Source of the DNA: Pseudomonas sp. PSE14
GTDB lineage: Bacteria; Pseudomonadota; Gammaproteobacteria; Pseudomonadales; Pseudomonadaceae
Length of the DNA stretch: 64,000 bases
Assembly: GCF_029203285.1 (NCBI RefSeq)
Contig: NZ_CP115669.1
Location: 744,001 to 808,000 of the forward strand
Direction: 5' to 3'
The position numbers and the translations under genes were made by a program. Below, piece after piece: positions 29,934 to 38,881 of the stretch. Position 1 is the stretch's first letter. Each line of letters starts with the position of its first letter. The notes beneath the pieces were generated by a model that was not told the DNA's origin, ran no database searches, and worked only from the letters and a program-made list of their open reading frames with translations.

Positions 29934-30266
29934 ATGAGCAAGCGCGAGAACCCGATCTACAAGGTGGTCTTCCTCAATCAGGGCCAGGTGTACGAGATGT
30001 ATGCCAAGCAGATCTACCAGAGCGATCTGTGGGGCTTCCTGGAGATCGAGGAGTTCGTATTCGGCGAGCGCACCCAGGTGGTGGTGGACCCCAGCGAGGA
30101 AAAGCTGAAGGCGCAGTTCGACGGCGTCATCCGCAGCTTCGTGCCGCTGCACTCGATCATCCGCATCGACGAGGTGGAGCGTCTGGGCACCGCGAAGATC
30201 AGCGAAGCCAAGATGAGTGGCAACGTCATGCCGTTCCCCATGCCGATGCCGGGTAAGGACAACTAA
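29934..30266 (+). CDS. DUF1820 family protein
   Basis: 110 residues beginning MSKRENPIYKVVFLNQGQVYE, an ordinary N-terminus for DUF1820. It appears to be a small beta-rich cytosolic protein with a Pro/Met-rich tail. Function unknown. The ATG at 29934 was preferred to an in-frame ATG at 29889 because the extension does not look coding. It is divergent from miaB. Confidence 0.87.
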   Translation: MSKRENPIYKVVFLNQGQVYEMYAKQIYQSDLWGFLEIEEFVFGERTQVVVDPSEEKLKAQFDGVIRSFVPLHSIIRIDEVERLGTAKISEAKMSGNVMPFPMPMPGKDN

Positions 30267-30290
30267 GCCTCCGCGCGGTTTCGCTTTTCG

Positions 30291-30382
30291 CAGGAGCGAG
30301 GGGGACGCCTGGTTCTTGCTCGCGAAGCGCTCAGTGCCTATGTAAGTCGTGTAGCCCTGTTCGCGAGCAAGCTCGCTCCTAC
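30291..30382. repeat. REP pair, first unit interrupted
   Basis: The left unit reads CAGGAGCGAG, then 14 foreign bases (30301-30314), then CTTGCTCGCGAA. The right unit (30359-30382) is intact and inverted. They follow the DUF1820 gene and precede the end of the converging Sel1 gene. Confidence 0.8.
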
Positions 30383-30398
30383 AAAGAGCAGGCGTGAT

Positions 30399-30944
30399 TC
30401 AGGGCAACGGCGAGAACGGCGAGTTGCCGGCGGTCTGCAGTTCGATCAGGTAATTGCGGAAGATCTGGCCGAGCACCTTGGTGGCGATGTCCAGCTCGTC
30501 CTTGTTCATCTGCTCGGCGACCAGGTCGGCGCTGTCCATGGCGTCTTCGGCGCCGTTCACTGCCGCCATCTTCAGCACGATGTAGGCCTGCACGTTGTTG
30601 GCCTTCACCCCTTCACCGCGGAAGAACATGGTGCCCAGGCGCAGCTGGGCATTGGCGTGGCCTTGCAACGAGGCTTTCTCGAACCAGTGCAGCGCGGCCT
30701 GGAAGTCGCGCGGGGCGAGGTCGCCGGTGTAGTAGAACTCGCCCAGCTCGTACTGCGCTTGCGCATCGCCGCCATTGGCTGCCTGCTGGCAGCTGGCCAG
30801 AGCCTGTTGCAATTGCTCGGGGACGGTGTTGAGGACGCAGCGGCCGGTCGCCGGAATCAGCAGCGAGTTACCGCCCGCCTGGGTCAACAGGGGGAAGGCG
30901 AGCAACAGGCAACCCAGTAGCAGGGTACGACCGGTGCGGTACAT
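30399..30944 (-). CDS. Exported Sel1-repeat protein
   Basis: 181 residues. A signal peptide ends LTQA-G. Two Sel1/TPR-like repeats are visible: DAQAQYELGEFYYTGDLAPR (about 60-79) and HANAQLRLGTMFFRGEGVKA (about 96-115). Two Cys (RCVL, ASCQ) may bridge. Such proteins are periplasmic scaffolds; partner unknown. The gene is where PA3978 lies in P. aeruginosa. Confidence 0.85.
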   Translation of the reverse strand: MYRTGRTLLLGCLLLAFPLLTQAGGNSLLIPATGRCVLNTVPEQLQQALASCQQAANGGDAQAQYELGEFYYTGDLAPRDFQAALHWFEKASLQGHANAQLRLGTMFFRGEGVKANNVQAYIVLKMAAVNGAEDAMDSADLVAEQMNKDELDIATKVLGQIFRNYLIELQTAGNSPFSPLP

Positions 30945-31128
30945 GGGGAACAGCGGCCTCCAGAATCGGGGCGGGCAAAGCCCGGCCGGCGAAATGCGCC
31001 AGCTTTCACATTATGAAATAAGCGGGCGCTTCCTTACAAAGTCTTTACCTTCTTTTCTGTTTTTTCTGCAGAAGCGGTGAAGGCGGGGGAGGAAGGCGTA
31101 ACGCGGGAATAAAGGCGGGGTAGAGCGG

Positions 31129-31150
31129 AAGGCGCCCGTTCGGGCGCCTT
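31129..31150 (-). terminator. Hairpin downstream of hemL
   Basis: Palindrome AAGGCGCCCG, TT, CGGGCGCCTT nine bases beyond the hemL stop. It has no T-tract, so it may work with Rho or as a 3' stabiliser. Confidence 0.5.
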
Positions 31151-31159
31151 CGCAGGGAC

Positions 31160-32446
31160 TTACTTGAGCGCGGCGAAGGCGCGCTCGGCGGCGTCCAGGG
31201 TCAGCTTCAGCTCGGTTTCGCCGTGGGCGATGGAGGTGAAGCCGGCCTCGAAGGCGCTCGGCGCCAGGTACACGCCAGCGTCCAGCATCAGGTGGAAGAA
31301 GCGCTTGAAGCGTTCCACGTCGCTGCCCATCACGTCCTCGAAGGTCACGATGTCGTCGGCGCCGGTGAAGTACAGGCCGAACATGGCGGCGCCCGCCCGG
31401 GTGGTCACGAAAGGCACGCCGGCGGCGTCAGCGCGCTCCTGCAGGCCTTGCAGCATACGGGTGGTGTAGGTGGTCAGCTCGTCGTGGAAGCCCGGACGGC
31501 TGATCAGGCGCAGGGTGGTCAGGCCGGCGGCCATGGCCAGCGGGTTACCCGACAGGGTGCCGGCCTGGTAGACCGGGCCGAGCGGGGAAATCTGCTCCAT
31601 GATCTCGCGCTTGCCGCCGAAGGCGCCCACTGGCATGCCGCCGCCGATGATCTTGCCGAAGGTCGACAGGTCCGGAGTGATGCCGTAGTGGGCCTGGGCG
31701 CCGCCCAGGGCCACGCGGAAGCCGGTCATCACTTCGTCGAAGATCAGTACCACGCCGTGCTGGTCGCACAGGCTGCGCAGGCCTTCGAGGAAGCCCGGGG
31801 CCGGCGGCACGCAGTTCATGTTGCCGGCGACCGGCTCGACGATGATGCATGCCACTTCCTTGCCGACTTCGGCCAGGGTCTTCTCGACCGCGGCGATGTC
31901 GTTGAACGGCAGGGTCAGGGTGTGCTTGGCGAAGGCCGCCGGTACGCCCGGGGAGTTCGGTACGCCGAAGGTCAGGGCGCCGGAGCCGGCTTTTACCAGC
32001 AGGCTGTCGGAGTGGCCGTGGTAGCAGCCTTCGAACTTGATGATGCTGTCGCGGCCGGTATAGCCACGGGCCAGGCGGATGGCGCTCATGGTGGCTTCGG
32101 TGCCGGAGCTGACCATGCGCACCATGTCCATCGACGGAACCAGGGAGCAGACCAGGTCGGCCATTTCCACTTCCAGCGCGGTCGGTGCGCCGTAGGACAG
32201 GCCGTGGTCGAGCTGCTTGCGCACCGCGTCGAGCACGTCCGGGTGGCTGTGGCCGAGGATCATCGGGCCCCAGGAGCCGACGTAGTCGACGTAGCGCTTG
32301 TCATCCTCGTCCACCACATAGGCGCCTTCCGCATGCTTGAAGAACAGCGGGGTGCCGCCGACGCTCTTGAACGCGCGCACCGGCGAGTTCACGCCACCGG
32401 GGATGTGTTTCTGGGCATTGGCGAAAAGCGTTTCGGAACGGGACAT
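31160..32446 (-). CDS. hemL: Glutamate-1-semialdehyde 2,1-aminomutase
   Basis: PLP enzyme that makes 5-aminolevulinate from glutamate-1-semialdehyde for heme synthesis (C5 pathway). 428 residues. The PLP Lys is K265 in [26 protein letters not shown] (about 236-246) binds the pyridine ring. It is the last gene of thiD-thiE-hemL, a linkage that is common in Pseudomonas. Confidence 0.98.
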   Translation of the reverse strand: MSRSETLFANAQKHIPGGVNSPVRAFKSVGGTPLFFKHAEGAYVVDEDDKRYVDYVGSWGPMILGHSHPDVLDAVRKQLDHGLSYGAPTALEVEMADLVCSLVPSMDMVRMVSSGTEATMSAIRLARGYTGRDSIIKFEGCYHGHSDSLLVKAGSGALTFGVPNSPGVPAAFAKHTLTLPFNDIAAVEKTLAEVGKEVACIIVEPVAGNMNCVPPAPGFLEGLRSLCDQHGVVLIFDEVMTGFRVALGGAQAHYGITPDLSTFGKIIGGGMPVGAFGGKREIMEQISPLGPVYQAGTLSGNPLAMAAGLTTLRLISRPGFHDELTTYTTRMLQGLQERADAAGVPFVTTRAGAAMFGLYFTGADDIVTFEDVMGSDVERFKRFFHLMLDAGVYLAPSAFEAGFTSIAHGETELKLTLDAAERAFAALK

Positions 32447-32492
32447 GGGTGTACCTCGCGAAGCTGTCGGGTGCCGGGCGCGGATGGCGCGC

Positions 32493-33122
32493 TCAGCGGG
32501 TTTCGAAGAGTTGGCTGAAGGCGCGGGCGCGCTGTTCGACCTCGGCCGGGGCGTCGGCGGCGAACAGCGCGTGGATCACGGCGATCATGTCGGCGCCGCG
32601 GGCGATCAGCTCGGGCGCGTTGTTCAGGGTCACGCCGCCGATGGCCACCAGCGGCACGTTGAAGCGGGCCTTGGCCTGTTCCAGCAGTTCGACGCTGGCG
32701 GCCGGGGCGCCGGGCTTGGTCTGGGAATTGAAGAAGCGGCCGAAAGCGACGTAGCTGGCGCCTTCGGCGATGGCCTGCTCGGCCAGTTCCAGGCTGGCAT
32801 GGCAGGTGCCGCCGATCACCGCGTCGCGGCCGAGCAGGGCGCGTGCGGCGGCCAGCGAGCCGTCGGTCTGGCCCAGGTGCACGCTGACGCCCAGGCGCGC
32901 GGCCAGTTCGGCGTCGTCGTTGATCAGCAGCGTGGCGCCGTAGCGCGCGCAGAGTTCGCGCAGGGCCTCGGCTTCACGCAGGCGGCGCGAGGCGTCGTCG
33001 GACTTGTCGCGGTACTGCAGCAGTTTCGCGCCGCCTTTCAAGGCCGCTTCGACGTAGGGCAGCAGGCGGCCGCCGTCGAGCAGCTGGCTGTCGGTGATGG
33101 CGTAGAGTCCGCGCAGTTTCAT
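32493..33122 (-). CDS. thiE: Thiamine-phosphate synthase
   Basis: Joins HMP-pyrophosphate and thiazole phosphate to thiamine phosphate. 209 residues in a TIM barrel starting [21 protein letters not shown] (about 34-43), [10 protein letters not shown] and [12 protein letters not shown] are family blocks. There are two adjacent ATGs (33125 and 33122). It lies between thiD (28 bases) and hemL (46 bases). Confidence 0.96.
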   Translation of the reverse strand: MKLRGLYAITDSQLLDGGRLLPYVEAALKGGAKLLQYRDKSDDASRRLREAEALRELCARYGATLLINDDAELAARLGVSVHLGQTDGSLAAARALLGRDAVIGGTCHASLELAEQAIAEGASYVAFGRFFNSQTKPGAPAASVELLEQAKARFNVPLVAIGGVTLNNAPELIARGADMIAVIHALFAADAPAEVEQRARAFSQLFETR

Positions 33123-33150
33123 CAAGGCCTCGATCTTCTGGTGCGGTGGA

Positions 33151-33948
33151 TCAGTTGCAGTAGTCCAGCGGCAGGCGGCGCGGCACGTACTGGCCGTGGC
33201 CGGGTGCTTCCGCGTCGCGCAGGGTGCGCCAGGTGTAGTCCAGGGCGCTGCGCACCGCGCTCACCAGTTCCTCGCCCAGGGCCAGGCGGCCGGCGAGGGT
33301 GCTCGCCAGGGTGCAGCCGGAGCCGTGATAGCTGCCGGGCAGGCGCTGGCAGGTGAAGGTGTGGCGCTGGCCGTCGCGGGTGTACAGGCGGTTGTGCACT
33401 TCGGATTCGTCACCATGGCCGCCGGTGATCAGCAGATGCTGGATATAAGGCAGCAGCTTCTCGGCGCACTCGTCCGCCGTGCCCTCGGGCAGTTCGGCAA
33501 GGATGCGCGCTTCGGGCAGGTTCGGCGTGGCGATGGCGGCGATCGGCAGCAGCCGCTCGCGCATGGCGTAGCCAACATCATCCTTGCCCAGTGAGCCGCC
33601 GCCACCGGCGCGCAGTACCGGGTCGCAGACCAGCGGCACGCCCGGCAGGGACTGCATGATCTCGACGACCGTGTCGACCATCTGCACCGAGCCGAGCATG
33701 CCCAGCTTGACCGCGGCCACCGGCATGTCGGTGATCACGGCGTTGGCCTGGGCCAGCACCCACTCGCGGTCGAGCACGCGGAAGTCGGAAACGTTGACGG
33801 TATCCTGAACGGTCAGCGCAGTGACGGTCGGCGCCGCGTGGCAGCCTTGGGCGATCAGGGCTTCGATATCGGCTTGCAGGCCGGCACCGCCACTGGGGTC
33901 GTGGCCGGACAGGCAGAGCACTACGGGACGGGAGGTTGGCGTTTTCAT
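33151..33948 (-). CDS. thiD: Hydroxymethylpyrimidine/phosphomethylpyrimidine kinase
   Basis: Phosphorylates HMP and HMP-P in thiamine synthesis. 265 residues of the ribokinase fold with [18 protein letters not shown] near the N-terminus (HMP site), [12 protein letters not shown] in the middle, and the anion-hole motif [11 protein letters not shown] near residue 215. The start is the ATG at 33948; the frame is open upstream but sequence there is unlike the family. Divergent from ladS. Confidence 0.96.
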   Translation of the reverse strand: MKTPTSRPVVLCLSGHDPSGGAGLQADIEALIAQGCHAAPTVTALTVQDTVNVSDFRVLDREWVLAQANAVITDMPVAAVKLGMLGSVQMVDTVVEIMQSLPGVPLVCDPVLRAGGGGSLGKDDVGYAMRERLLPIAAIATPNLPEARILAELPEGTADECAEKLLPYIQHLLITGGHGDESEVHNRLYTRDGQRHTFTCQRLPGSYHGSGCTLASTLAGRLALGEELVSAVRSALDYTWRTLRDAEAPGHGQYVPRRLPLDYCN

Positions 33949-34156
33949 GGCGCGGGAGCTTATCACCAAAACGTGGCCTTGAGCTGACCGAACGGTCCGA
34001 TCCGCATCGCCCGGCCGAACCCTGGCCGGAGGGTCGAATGCCACGTGGCACAAGGCCTGTGCTAGAGTTCGCCGATTCCAACACAACGCCTCTACGGCGC
34101 GCCGAAGCGGGAGATGGGGCTCCCCGGCGCGGCTGTCGGTGGCACTGCGGGGCACC

Positions 34157-36547
34157 ATGCGGCATTGGCTGATCTTCCTGATCCTTCTCATCCTCTCGCC
34201 AGTGGCGAGCGCCATCAGCTTCGACGAACATGTCGGGCGATTGCCCCTGGGCCGGGCAATGGATGTCTTCGAAGACGTGCGCGGCACGGCCGATATCTCG
34301 GAGATCAGTTCTCCGGCGCTGGCGGCCAGCTTCCGCCGGCACGAGCGCGACGTGCTCAACGCCGGCTACTCGCGTTCGGTGTTCTGGCTGCGCCTGGACC
34401 TCGACTACCAGCCCCAGGCTTCCCGAGACCCCGCCAACTGGCTGCTGGAACTGGCCTACCCGCCGCTGGACAAGCTCGACCTCTACCTGCCCGACGGCAA
34501 GGGCGGCTTCCAGCTGGCGCAACGCACCGGCGACACCCTGCCCTTCGCCAGCCGGCCGATCCGCCAGAACAACTACCTGTTCGACCTCAAGCTGGAGCCC
34601 GGCAAGCCGCTGCGGGTGTACCTGCGCCTGGAAAGCCAGGGCTCTATCCAGGCGCCGCTGACGCTCTGGTCGCCCAAGGCCTACCTGGAAGAGCAGCCGG
34701 GGCGCATTTACGTGCTGGGCATCATCTATGGCGTGCTGCTGGTGATGCTGATCTACAACCTGTTCATCTTCCTCAGCGTCCGCGACACCAGCTACCTCTA
34801 CTACATCCTTTATATCGCCTCGTTCGGCCTCTACCAGATCTCGGTCAACGGCGCCGGCATCGAGTACTTCTGGCCCAACAGCCCCTGGTGGGCCAATGCC
34901 TCCACGCCTTTCCTGATCGGCTCGGCCGGGCTGTTCGGCTGTCAGTTCGCCCGCAGCTTCCTGCACACCCGCGAGCACAGCCTGTGGATCGACCGCCTGC
35001 TGCTGGTGCTGATGGGGGTTGGGGCGCTGGTGATGACCCTCGCGCTGACCGTCAGCTACGCCGTCGCCCTGCGCCTGGCCACCTACCTGGCGCTGGCCTT
35101 CACCGTGGTGATCTTCACCGCCGGCATTCTCGCCTGGCTGCGCGGCATGCGCGTGGCGCGCTACTTCATCTTCGCCTGGAGTGCCTTCCTGCTCGGCGGG
35201 GTGGTCAACACGCTGATGGTGCTCGGCCTGTTGCCCAACGTCTTCCTCACCATGTACGCCAGCCAGATCGGTTCGGCGCTGGAGGTCGGCCTGCTGTCCC
35301 TGGCGCTGGCGGACCGCATCAACGCCATGAAGGAAGAACGCACCCGCATCCTCCAGGAGACCAGCCGCAAGCTGGAGCAACTGAACCTGGAGCTGGCCAG
35401 CAGCAACCGCCTGAAGGACGAATTCCTCGCCACCGTCACCCACGAACTGCGTACGCCCATGAGCGGGGTGATCGGTTCGCTGGAACTGATGCAGACGGTG
35501 CCGATGGACATCGAGCTGGCCCAGTACCACAAGACCGCCACCGGTTCGGCGCGGGACATGATGCGCATGGTCAACGACATTCTCGCACTGCTCGAACTGC
35601 AGGCCGGCAAGCTCTACCCGCGCCGCGAGCCGTTCAGCCTGCGCGGCCTGTGCGATGGCCTGCGCGCCCAGTACGCGCCGCGTGCCGAGGAGCGGGGCCT
35701 GCGCTTCGTGCTGCAACTGGACGAGAGCCTGCCCGATACCCTTGAAGGTGACGCCGGCAAGCTGGCCCAGGCGCTGGGCTATCTGATCGACAACGCCATC
35801 AAGTTCACCCATCACGGCGGGGTCAGCCTGCGCGTCAGCGGCGAGCCCAATGCGGAAGGCCTGGCACTGCGCCTGGAGGTCCAGGACAGCGGGATCGGCT
35901 TCGCTACGCCCTCGGATGGCGCGCTCTACCAGCGTTTCTACCAGCTCGACGGTTCGCTGACCCGCGAGTACGGCGGCCTGGGCATCGGACTGGCGCTGTG
36001 CCGCAAACTGGTCGCCTTGCTGGGCGGCGAGCTGTCCCACGAGTCCACGCCTGGACAGGGCAGCTGCTTCAGCCTGACCCTGCAGGTCGGCCAACCGGTG
36101 CAGAGCATCGCCCCGCCGCCACGCCGCGCGGGAGGGCAGGCGCTGCGTAGCCCGGACCAGTGCACCGTGCTGGTGGTGGAAGACAATGCCATCAACCAAC
36201 TGGTTATCCGCGGCATGCTGCTCAAGCTCGGCTACCGCGTGCGTACCGCCGACAACGGCGCCGAAGCCATCGAACTGCTGCGCCGCGAAGCCGTCGACGC
36301 GGTGCTGCTCGACTGCCAGATGCCGGTGATGGATGGCTTCGCCACCTGCCGCGCCCTGCGCACCCTGCCGCGCTGCGGCGACCTGCCGGTGCTGGCGATC
36401 ACCGCCCACAGCCATAGCGGTGACCGCGAGCGCTGCCTGGCCGCCGGGATGAGCGACTACCTGGCCAAGCCGGTGAAGTTCGAGGAATTGCAGACGCTGC
36501 TGCATGACTGGTTGCTGTGCCAGCCTGCGCTGCCGAGTCACGCCTGA
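34157..36547 (+). CDS. ladS: Hybrid sensor kinase LadS
   Basis: 796-residue inner-membrane hybrid kinase: signal sequence, periplasmic 7TMR-DISMED2 sensor domain (about 28-175), seven membrane segments (about 185-385), HisKA with H429 (TVTHELRTPMSG), HATPase (N box DNAIKF, G boxes, about 520-650), and a receiver domain with D719 (LLDCQMPVMDG). Size, order and position beside thiD match P. aeruginosa LadS, which feeds the Gac/Rsm cascade and biofilm control in response to calcium. The function is inferred by orthology. Confidence 0.93.
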   Translation: MRHWLIFLILLILSPVASAISFDEHVGRLPLGRAMDVFEDVRGTADISEISSPALAASFRRHERDVLNAGYSRSVFWLRLDLDYQPQASRDPANWLLELAYPPLDKLDLYLPDGKGGFQLAQRTGDTLPFASRPIRQNNYLFDLKLEPGKPLRVYLRLESQGSIQAPLTLWSPKAYLEEQPGRIYVLGIIYGVLLVMLIYNLFIFLSVRDTSYLYYILYIASFGLYQISVNGAGIEYFWPNSPWWANASTPFLIGSAGLFGCQFARSFLHTREHSLWIDRLLLVLMGVGALVMTLALTVSYAVALRLATYLALAFTVVIFTAGILAWLRGMRVARYFIFAWSAFLLGGVVNTLMVLGLLPNVFLTMYASQIGSALEVGLLSLALADRINAMKEERTRILQETSRKLEQLNLELASSNRLKDEFLATVTHELRTPMSGVIGSLELMQTVPMDIELAQYHKTATGSARDMMRMVNDILALLELQAGKLYPRREPFSLRGLCDGLRAQYAPRAEERGLRFVLQLDESLPDTLEGDAGKLAQALGYLIDNAIKFTHHGGVSLRVSGEPNAEGLALRLEVQDSGIGFATPSDGALYQRFYQLDGSLTREYGGLGIGLALCRKLVALLGGELSHESTPGQGSCFSLTLQVGQPVQSIAPPPRRAGGQALRSPDQCTVLVVEDNAINQLVIRGMLLKLGYRVRTADNGAEAIELLRREAVDAVLLDCQMPVMDGFATCRALRTLPRCGDLPVLAITAHSHSGDRERCLAAGMSDYLAKPVKFEELQTLLHDWLLCQPALPSHA

Positions 36548-36559
36548 GGCCTGGCTTGC

Positions 36560-36680
36560 GTAGGAGCGGGCTTCGTCGGCGATAGCTTCGTACTGCTTTG
36601 TGCCGTGGGGTTCGCGAGCAAGCTCGCTCCTACAGGTCTGCTCCGGCGCGCTCTTCGTAGGAACGAGCTTGCTCGCGAAC
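36560..36680. repeat. Three REP units after ladS
   Basis: A variant forward unit (36560-36582, GTAGGAGCGGGCTTCGTCGG), an inverted standard unit (36610-36633) and a forward unit with one change (36657-36680, GTAGGAACGAGC). They occupy the 3' end of ladS. Confidence 0.85.
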
Positions 36681-36721
36681 CGTTCCCATGCCGGAGGCAT
36701 GGCCCCTCACCCCGGCCCAAA

Positions 36722-36757
36722 TAAAAACGCCGCGATACCAACAGGCATCGCGGCGCT
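36722..36757 (-). terminator. Intrinsic terminator of the aminotransferase gene
   Basis: CGCCGCGAT (36728-36736) pairs with ATCGCGGCG (36747-36755). On the minus strand the stem is followed by TTTTTAT. Confidence 0.85.
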
Positions 36758-36810
36758 CTTTGGGGCGAACGGTCCCCCAGCCGAAGCTGGGAGGCCGCTG
36801 CGGGTCAGGT

Positions 36811-37830
36811 TCAGACCTTGACGACCCAGCCTTCCGGGCCTTCCACGTCGCCGGTCTGGATGCCGGTCAGCTCTTCATAGAGACGACGGGTTACCGGGCC
36901 GACGTCTTCGCGGCTGTAGAACACGTGCAGCTTGTCGTTGTACTGGATGCCACCGATCGGAGTGATCACCGCAGCAGTACCGCAGGCGCCGGCTTCCTTG
37001 AAGCGCGCCAGGTCGTTGATCTCCACGTCGCCTTCGATCACCTTCAGGCCCAGGCGGTCAGCCGCCAGCTCCATCAGCGACAGGCGGGTGATACCCGGCA
37101 GCACCGAGCTGGAACGCGGGGTGACGAACTCGTTGTCGTGGGTGATGGCGAAGAAGTTGGCCGAACCCACTTCCTCGATGCGGCTGTGGGTGGCCGGGTC
37201 GAGGTAGATGCAGTCGGCGAAACCGGCCTTCTTGGCCTGGGAACCCGGCAGCAGGCTGGCGGCATAGTTGCCACCGACCTTGGCGGCGCCGGTACCGTGG
37301 GGCGCGGCGCGGTCGTAGGTGGAGATCATGAAGTCATGGGGCTTCATGCCGCCCTTGAAGTAGGCGCCGACCGGGATGCAGAACACCGAGAAGATGAACT
37401 CCGGAGCCGGACGCACGCCGATGTTTTCACCCACGCCGATCACGAACGGACGCAGGTACAGGGCACCACCGGAACCGTATGGCGGAATGAAGCGCTCGTT
37501 GGCGCGGACGACCTGCTTGCAGGCGTCGATGAACTGCTCTTCGGAGACCTGCGGCATCAGCACGCGGGCGCAGCTGCGCGCCATGCGCGCGGCGTTCTGG
37601 TTCGGGCGGAACAGGTTGATCGAGCCATCCTTGCAACGGTAGGCCTTCAGGCCCTCGAAGCACTGCTGGCCGTAGTGCAGCGCCGTGGAGCCCTCGCTGA
37701 TGTGCAGGGTGTTGTCCTCGGTCAGCTTGCCGTCGTCCCACAGACCATCGCGCCAGTGGGAGATGTAGCGGAAGTCGGTCTTGATGTAATCGAATCCGAG
37801 CGAGCCCCAATCGATGTCTTTTTGTTCCAT
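36811..37830 (-). CDS. ilvE: Branched-chain amino acid aminotransferase (large type)
   Basis: PLP fold-type IV aminotransferase that interconverts Leu, Ile and Val with their 2-oxo acids. 339 residues with PLP Lys K184 in GAAKVGGNYAAS and the cofactor block EVGSANFFAI at about 216. The length and motifs fit the larger BCAT subgroup, shared with eukaryotes and actinobacteria, rather than the about 307-residue IlvE of P. aeruginosa. Start ATG at 37830 has GAGGCAACC upstream. It stands alone between ladS and the TetR gene. Confidence 0.93.
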   Translation of the reverse strand: MEQKDIDWGSLGFDYIKTDFRYISHWRDGLWDDGKLTEDNTLHISEGSTALHYGQQCFEGLKAYRCKDGSINLFRPNQNAARMARSCARVLMPQVSEEQFIDACKQVVRANERFIPPYGSGGALYLRPFVIGVGENIGVRPAPEFIFSVFCIPVGAYFKGGMKPHDFMISTYDRAAPHGTGAAKVGGNYAASLLPGSQAKKAGFADCIYLDPATHSRIEEVGSANFFAITHDNEFVTPRSSSVLPGITRLSLMELAADRLGLKVIEGDVEINDLARFKEAGACGTAAVITPIGGIQYNDKLHVFYSREDVGPVTRRLYEELTGIQTGDVEGPEGWVVKV

Positions 37831-38160
37831 GGTTGCCTCATTCAATGGGATTACCGAAGGCTCGCCTGCAAGGGAGCGACAGGCGAGCATCCGGACAGAT
37901 GATTTCGGGACCCTGGCGGCGGGCGCGGCCTGAATCGACCAGGATTCGGCTGCGCGGCGGGAACGGTGTCCACCGCTTGATGGTCGCCACCAGGACTCCA
38001 CCAAGACTTGCCATGATACCGGCGATATTCGCGGCTGTGGGCACTCGCAGGTGAATATCCCTGCCATCAGTCGCATCGGGAACCGAGCGACACCCCCGAT
38101 CGGACGTTGCGCGGGGTTGTCCTGATAGTCGCTACCGCTGGCGCTTTTGCCCCTTTGGTC
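37831..38160. other. Intergenic region between aminotransferase and TetR gene
   Basis: About 330 bases with no credible gene. An 8-bp hairpin CTCGCCTG/CAGGCGAG (37861-37868 and 37880-37887) lies in the presumed 5' leader of the aminotransferase mRNA. I see no T-box, attenuator peptide or riboswitch. Confidence 0.4.
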
Positions 38161-38208
38161 AAGTCCTGAAGCATGGTTCACTGCTTGAAAGTCCTGAATC
38201 CGGGTTCA
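38161..38208. promoter_or_regulatory. Tandem operator candidates before the TetR gene
   Basis: AAGTCCTGAA, four bases, GGTTCA occurs twice (38161-38180 and 38189-38208), 28 bp apart. Each contains a CTGAA/TTCA(G) inverted repeat with a six-base centre. The second ends five bases before the ATG. Tandem sites of this kind fit autorepression by the TetR product. Confidence 0.65.
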
Positions 38209-38212
38209 GAGC

Positions 38213-38881
38213 ATGGCCTACCGTGTCACTGAAGCGCGCCAGCGCCGAGACGTCGAGGAGCGCGAGCGGATTCTTTCCCTGGCGCTGGCCCGCGTGGCCG
38301 ACGGCGGTTTCGCCGCGCTGACCATGCAGACCTTGGCCGAAGACGCCGGCATCGCCACCGGCAGCCTGTACCGGCACTTTCGCGGCAAGGGCGAGTTGGC
38401 CGCCGAGGTCTTCGCCCGCGCCAGCCAGCATGAAGTCGATGCCCTGGCCGAGGCGCTCCACGCGCCTGAAAAGGCCGCCAAACGCCTGGAGCACGGCCTG
38501 CGCCAGTTTGCCGCGCGGGCCTGGGGCAGCCGCCAACTCGCCTTCGCGCTGATCGCCGAACCGGTCGATCCCGAAGTCGACGAACAGCGCCTGATCTACC
38601 GCGAAGCCTACGCGGCGTTGTTCGTGCAGCTGCTGGAGCAGGGCATCGCCCAGGGTGAATTCCCGCCCCAGCCCGTTCACCTGGTCGCCGCCTGCCTGGT
38701 CGGCGCCATCGCCGAAGCCCTGGTCGGGCCTCTGTCGCCGCCGGCGCGCGCCGCACGGGATGCCGGCCAGCCCGGTGCGTCGCTGGCGCATGTCAGCGAC
38801 GCCCTCGTCCATTTCTGCCTGCGCGCCGTCGGTGCGTCCCTTTCCGCTATGCAATCGCCTGCCAAGGAGGATCAGCCATGA
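38213..38881 (+). CDS. TetR-family transcriptional regulator
   Basis: 222 residues. The HTH is at about 30-60 (MQTLAEDAGIATGSLYRHFRGKGELAAEVF), followed by an all-helical ligand domain. Its stop overlaps the start of the acyl-CoA dehydrogenase as ATGA, so it probably senses a substrate of that enzyme and represses the pair. The two nearly identical palindromic sites just upstream are the likely operators. Confidence 0.92.
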   Translation: MAYRVTEARQRRDVEERERILSLALARVADGGFAALTMQTLAEDAGIATGSLYRHFRGKGELAAEVFARASQHEVDALAEALHAPEKAAKRLEHGLRQFAARAWGSRQLAFALIAEPVDPEVDEQRLIYREAYAALFVQLLEQGIAQGEFPPQPVHLVAACLVGAIAEALVGPLSPPARAARDAGQPGASLAHVSDALVHFCLRAVGASLSAMQSPAKEDQP

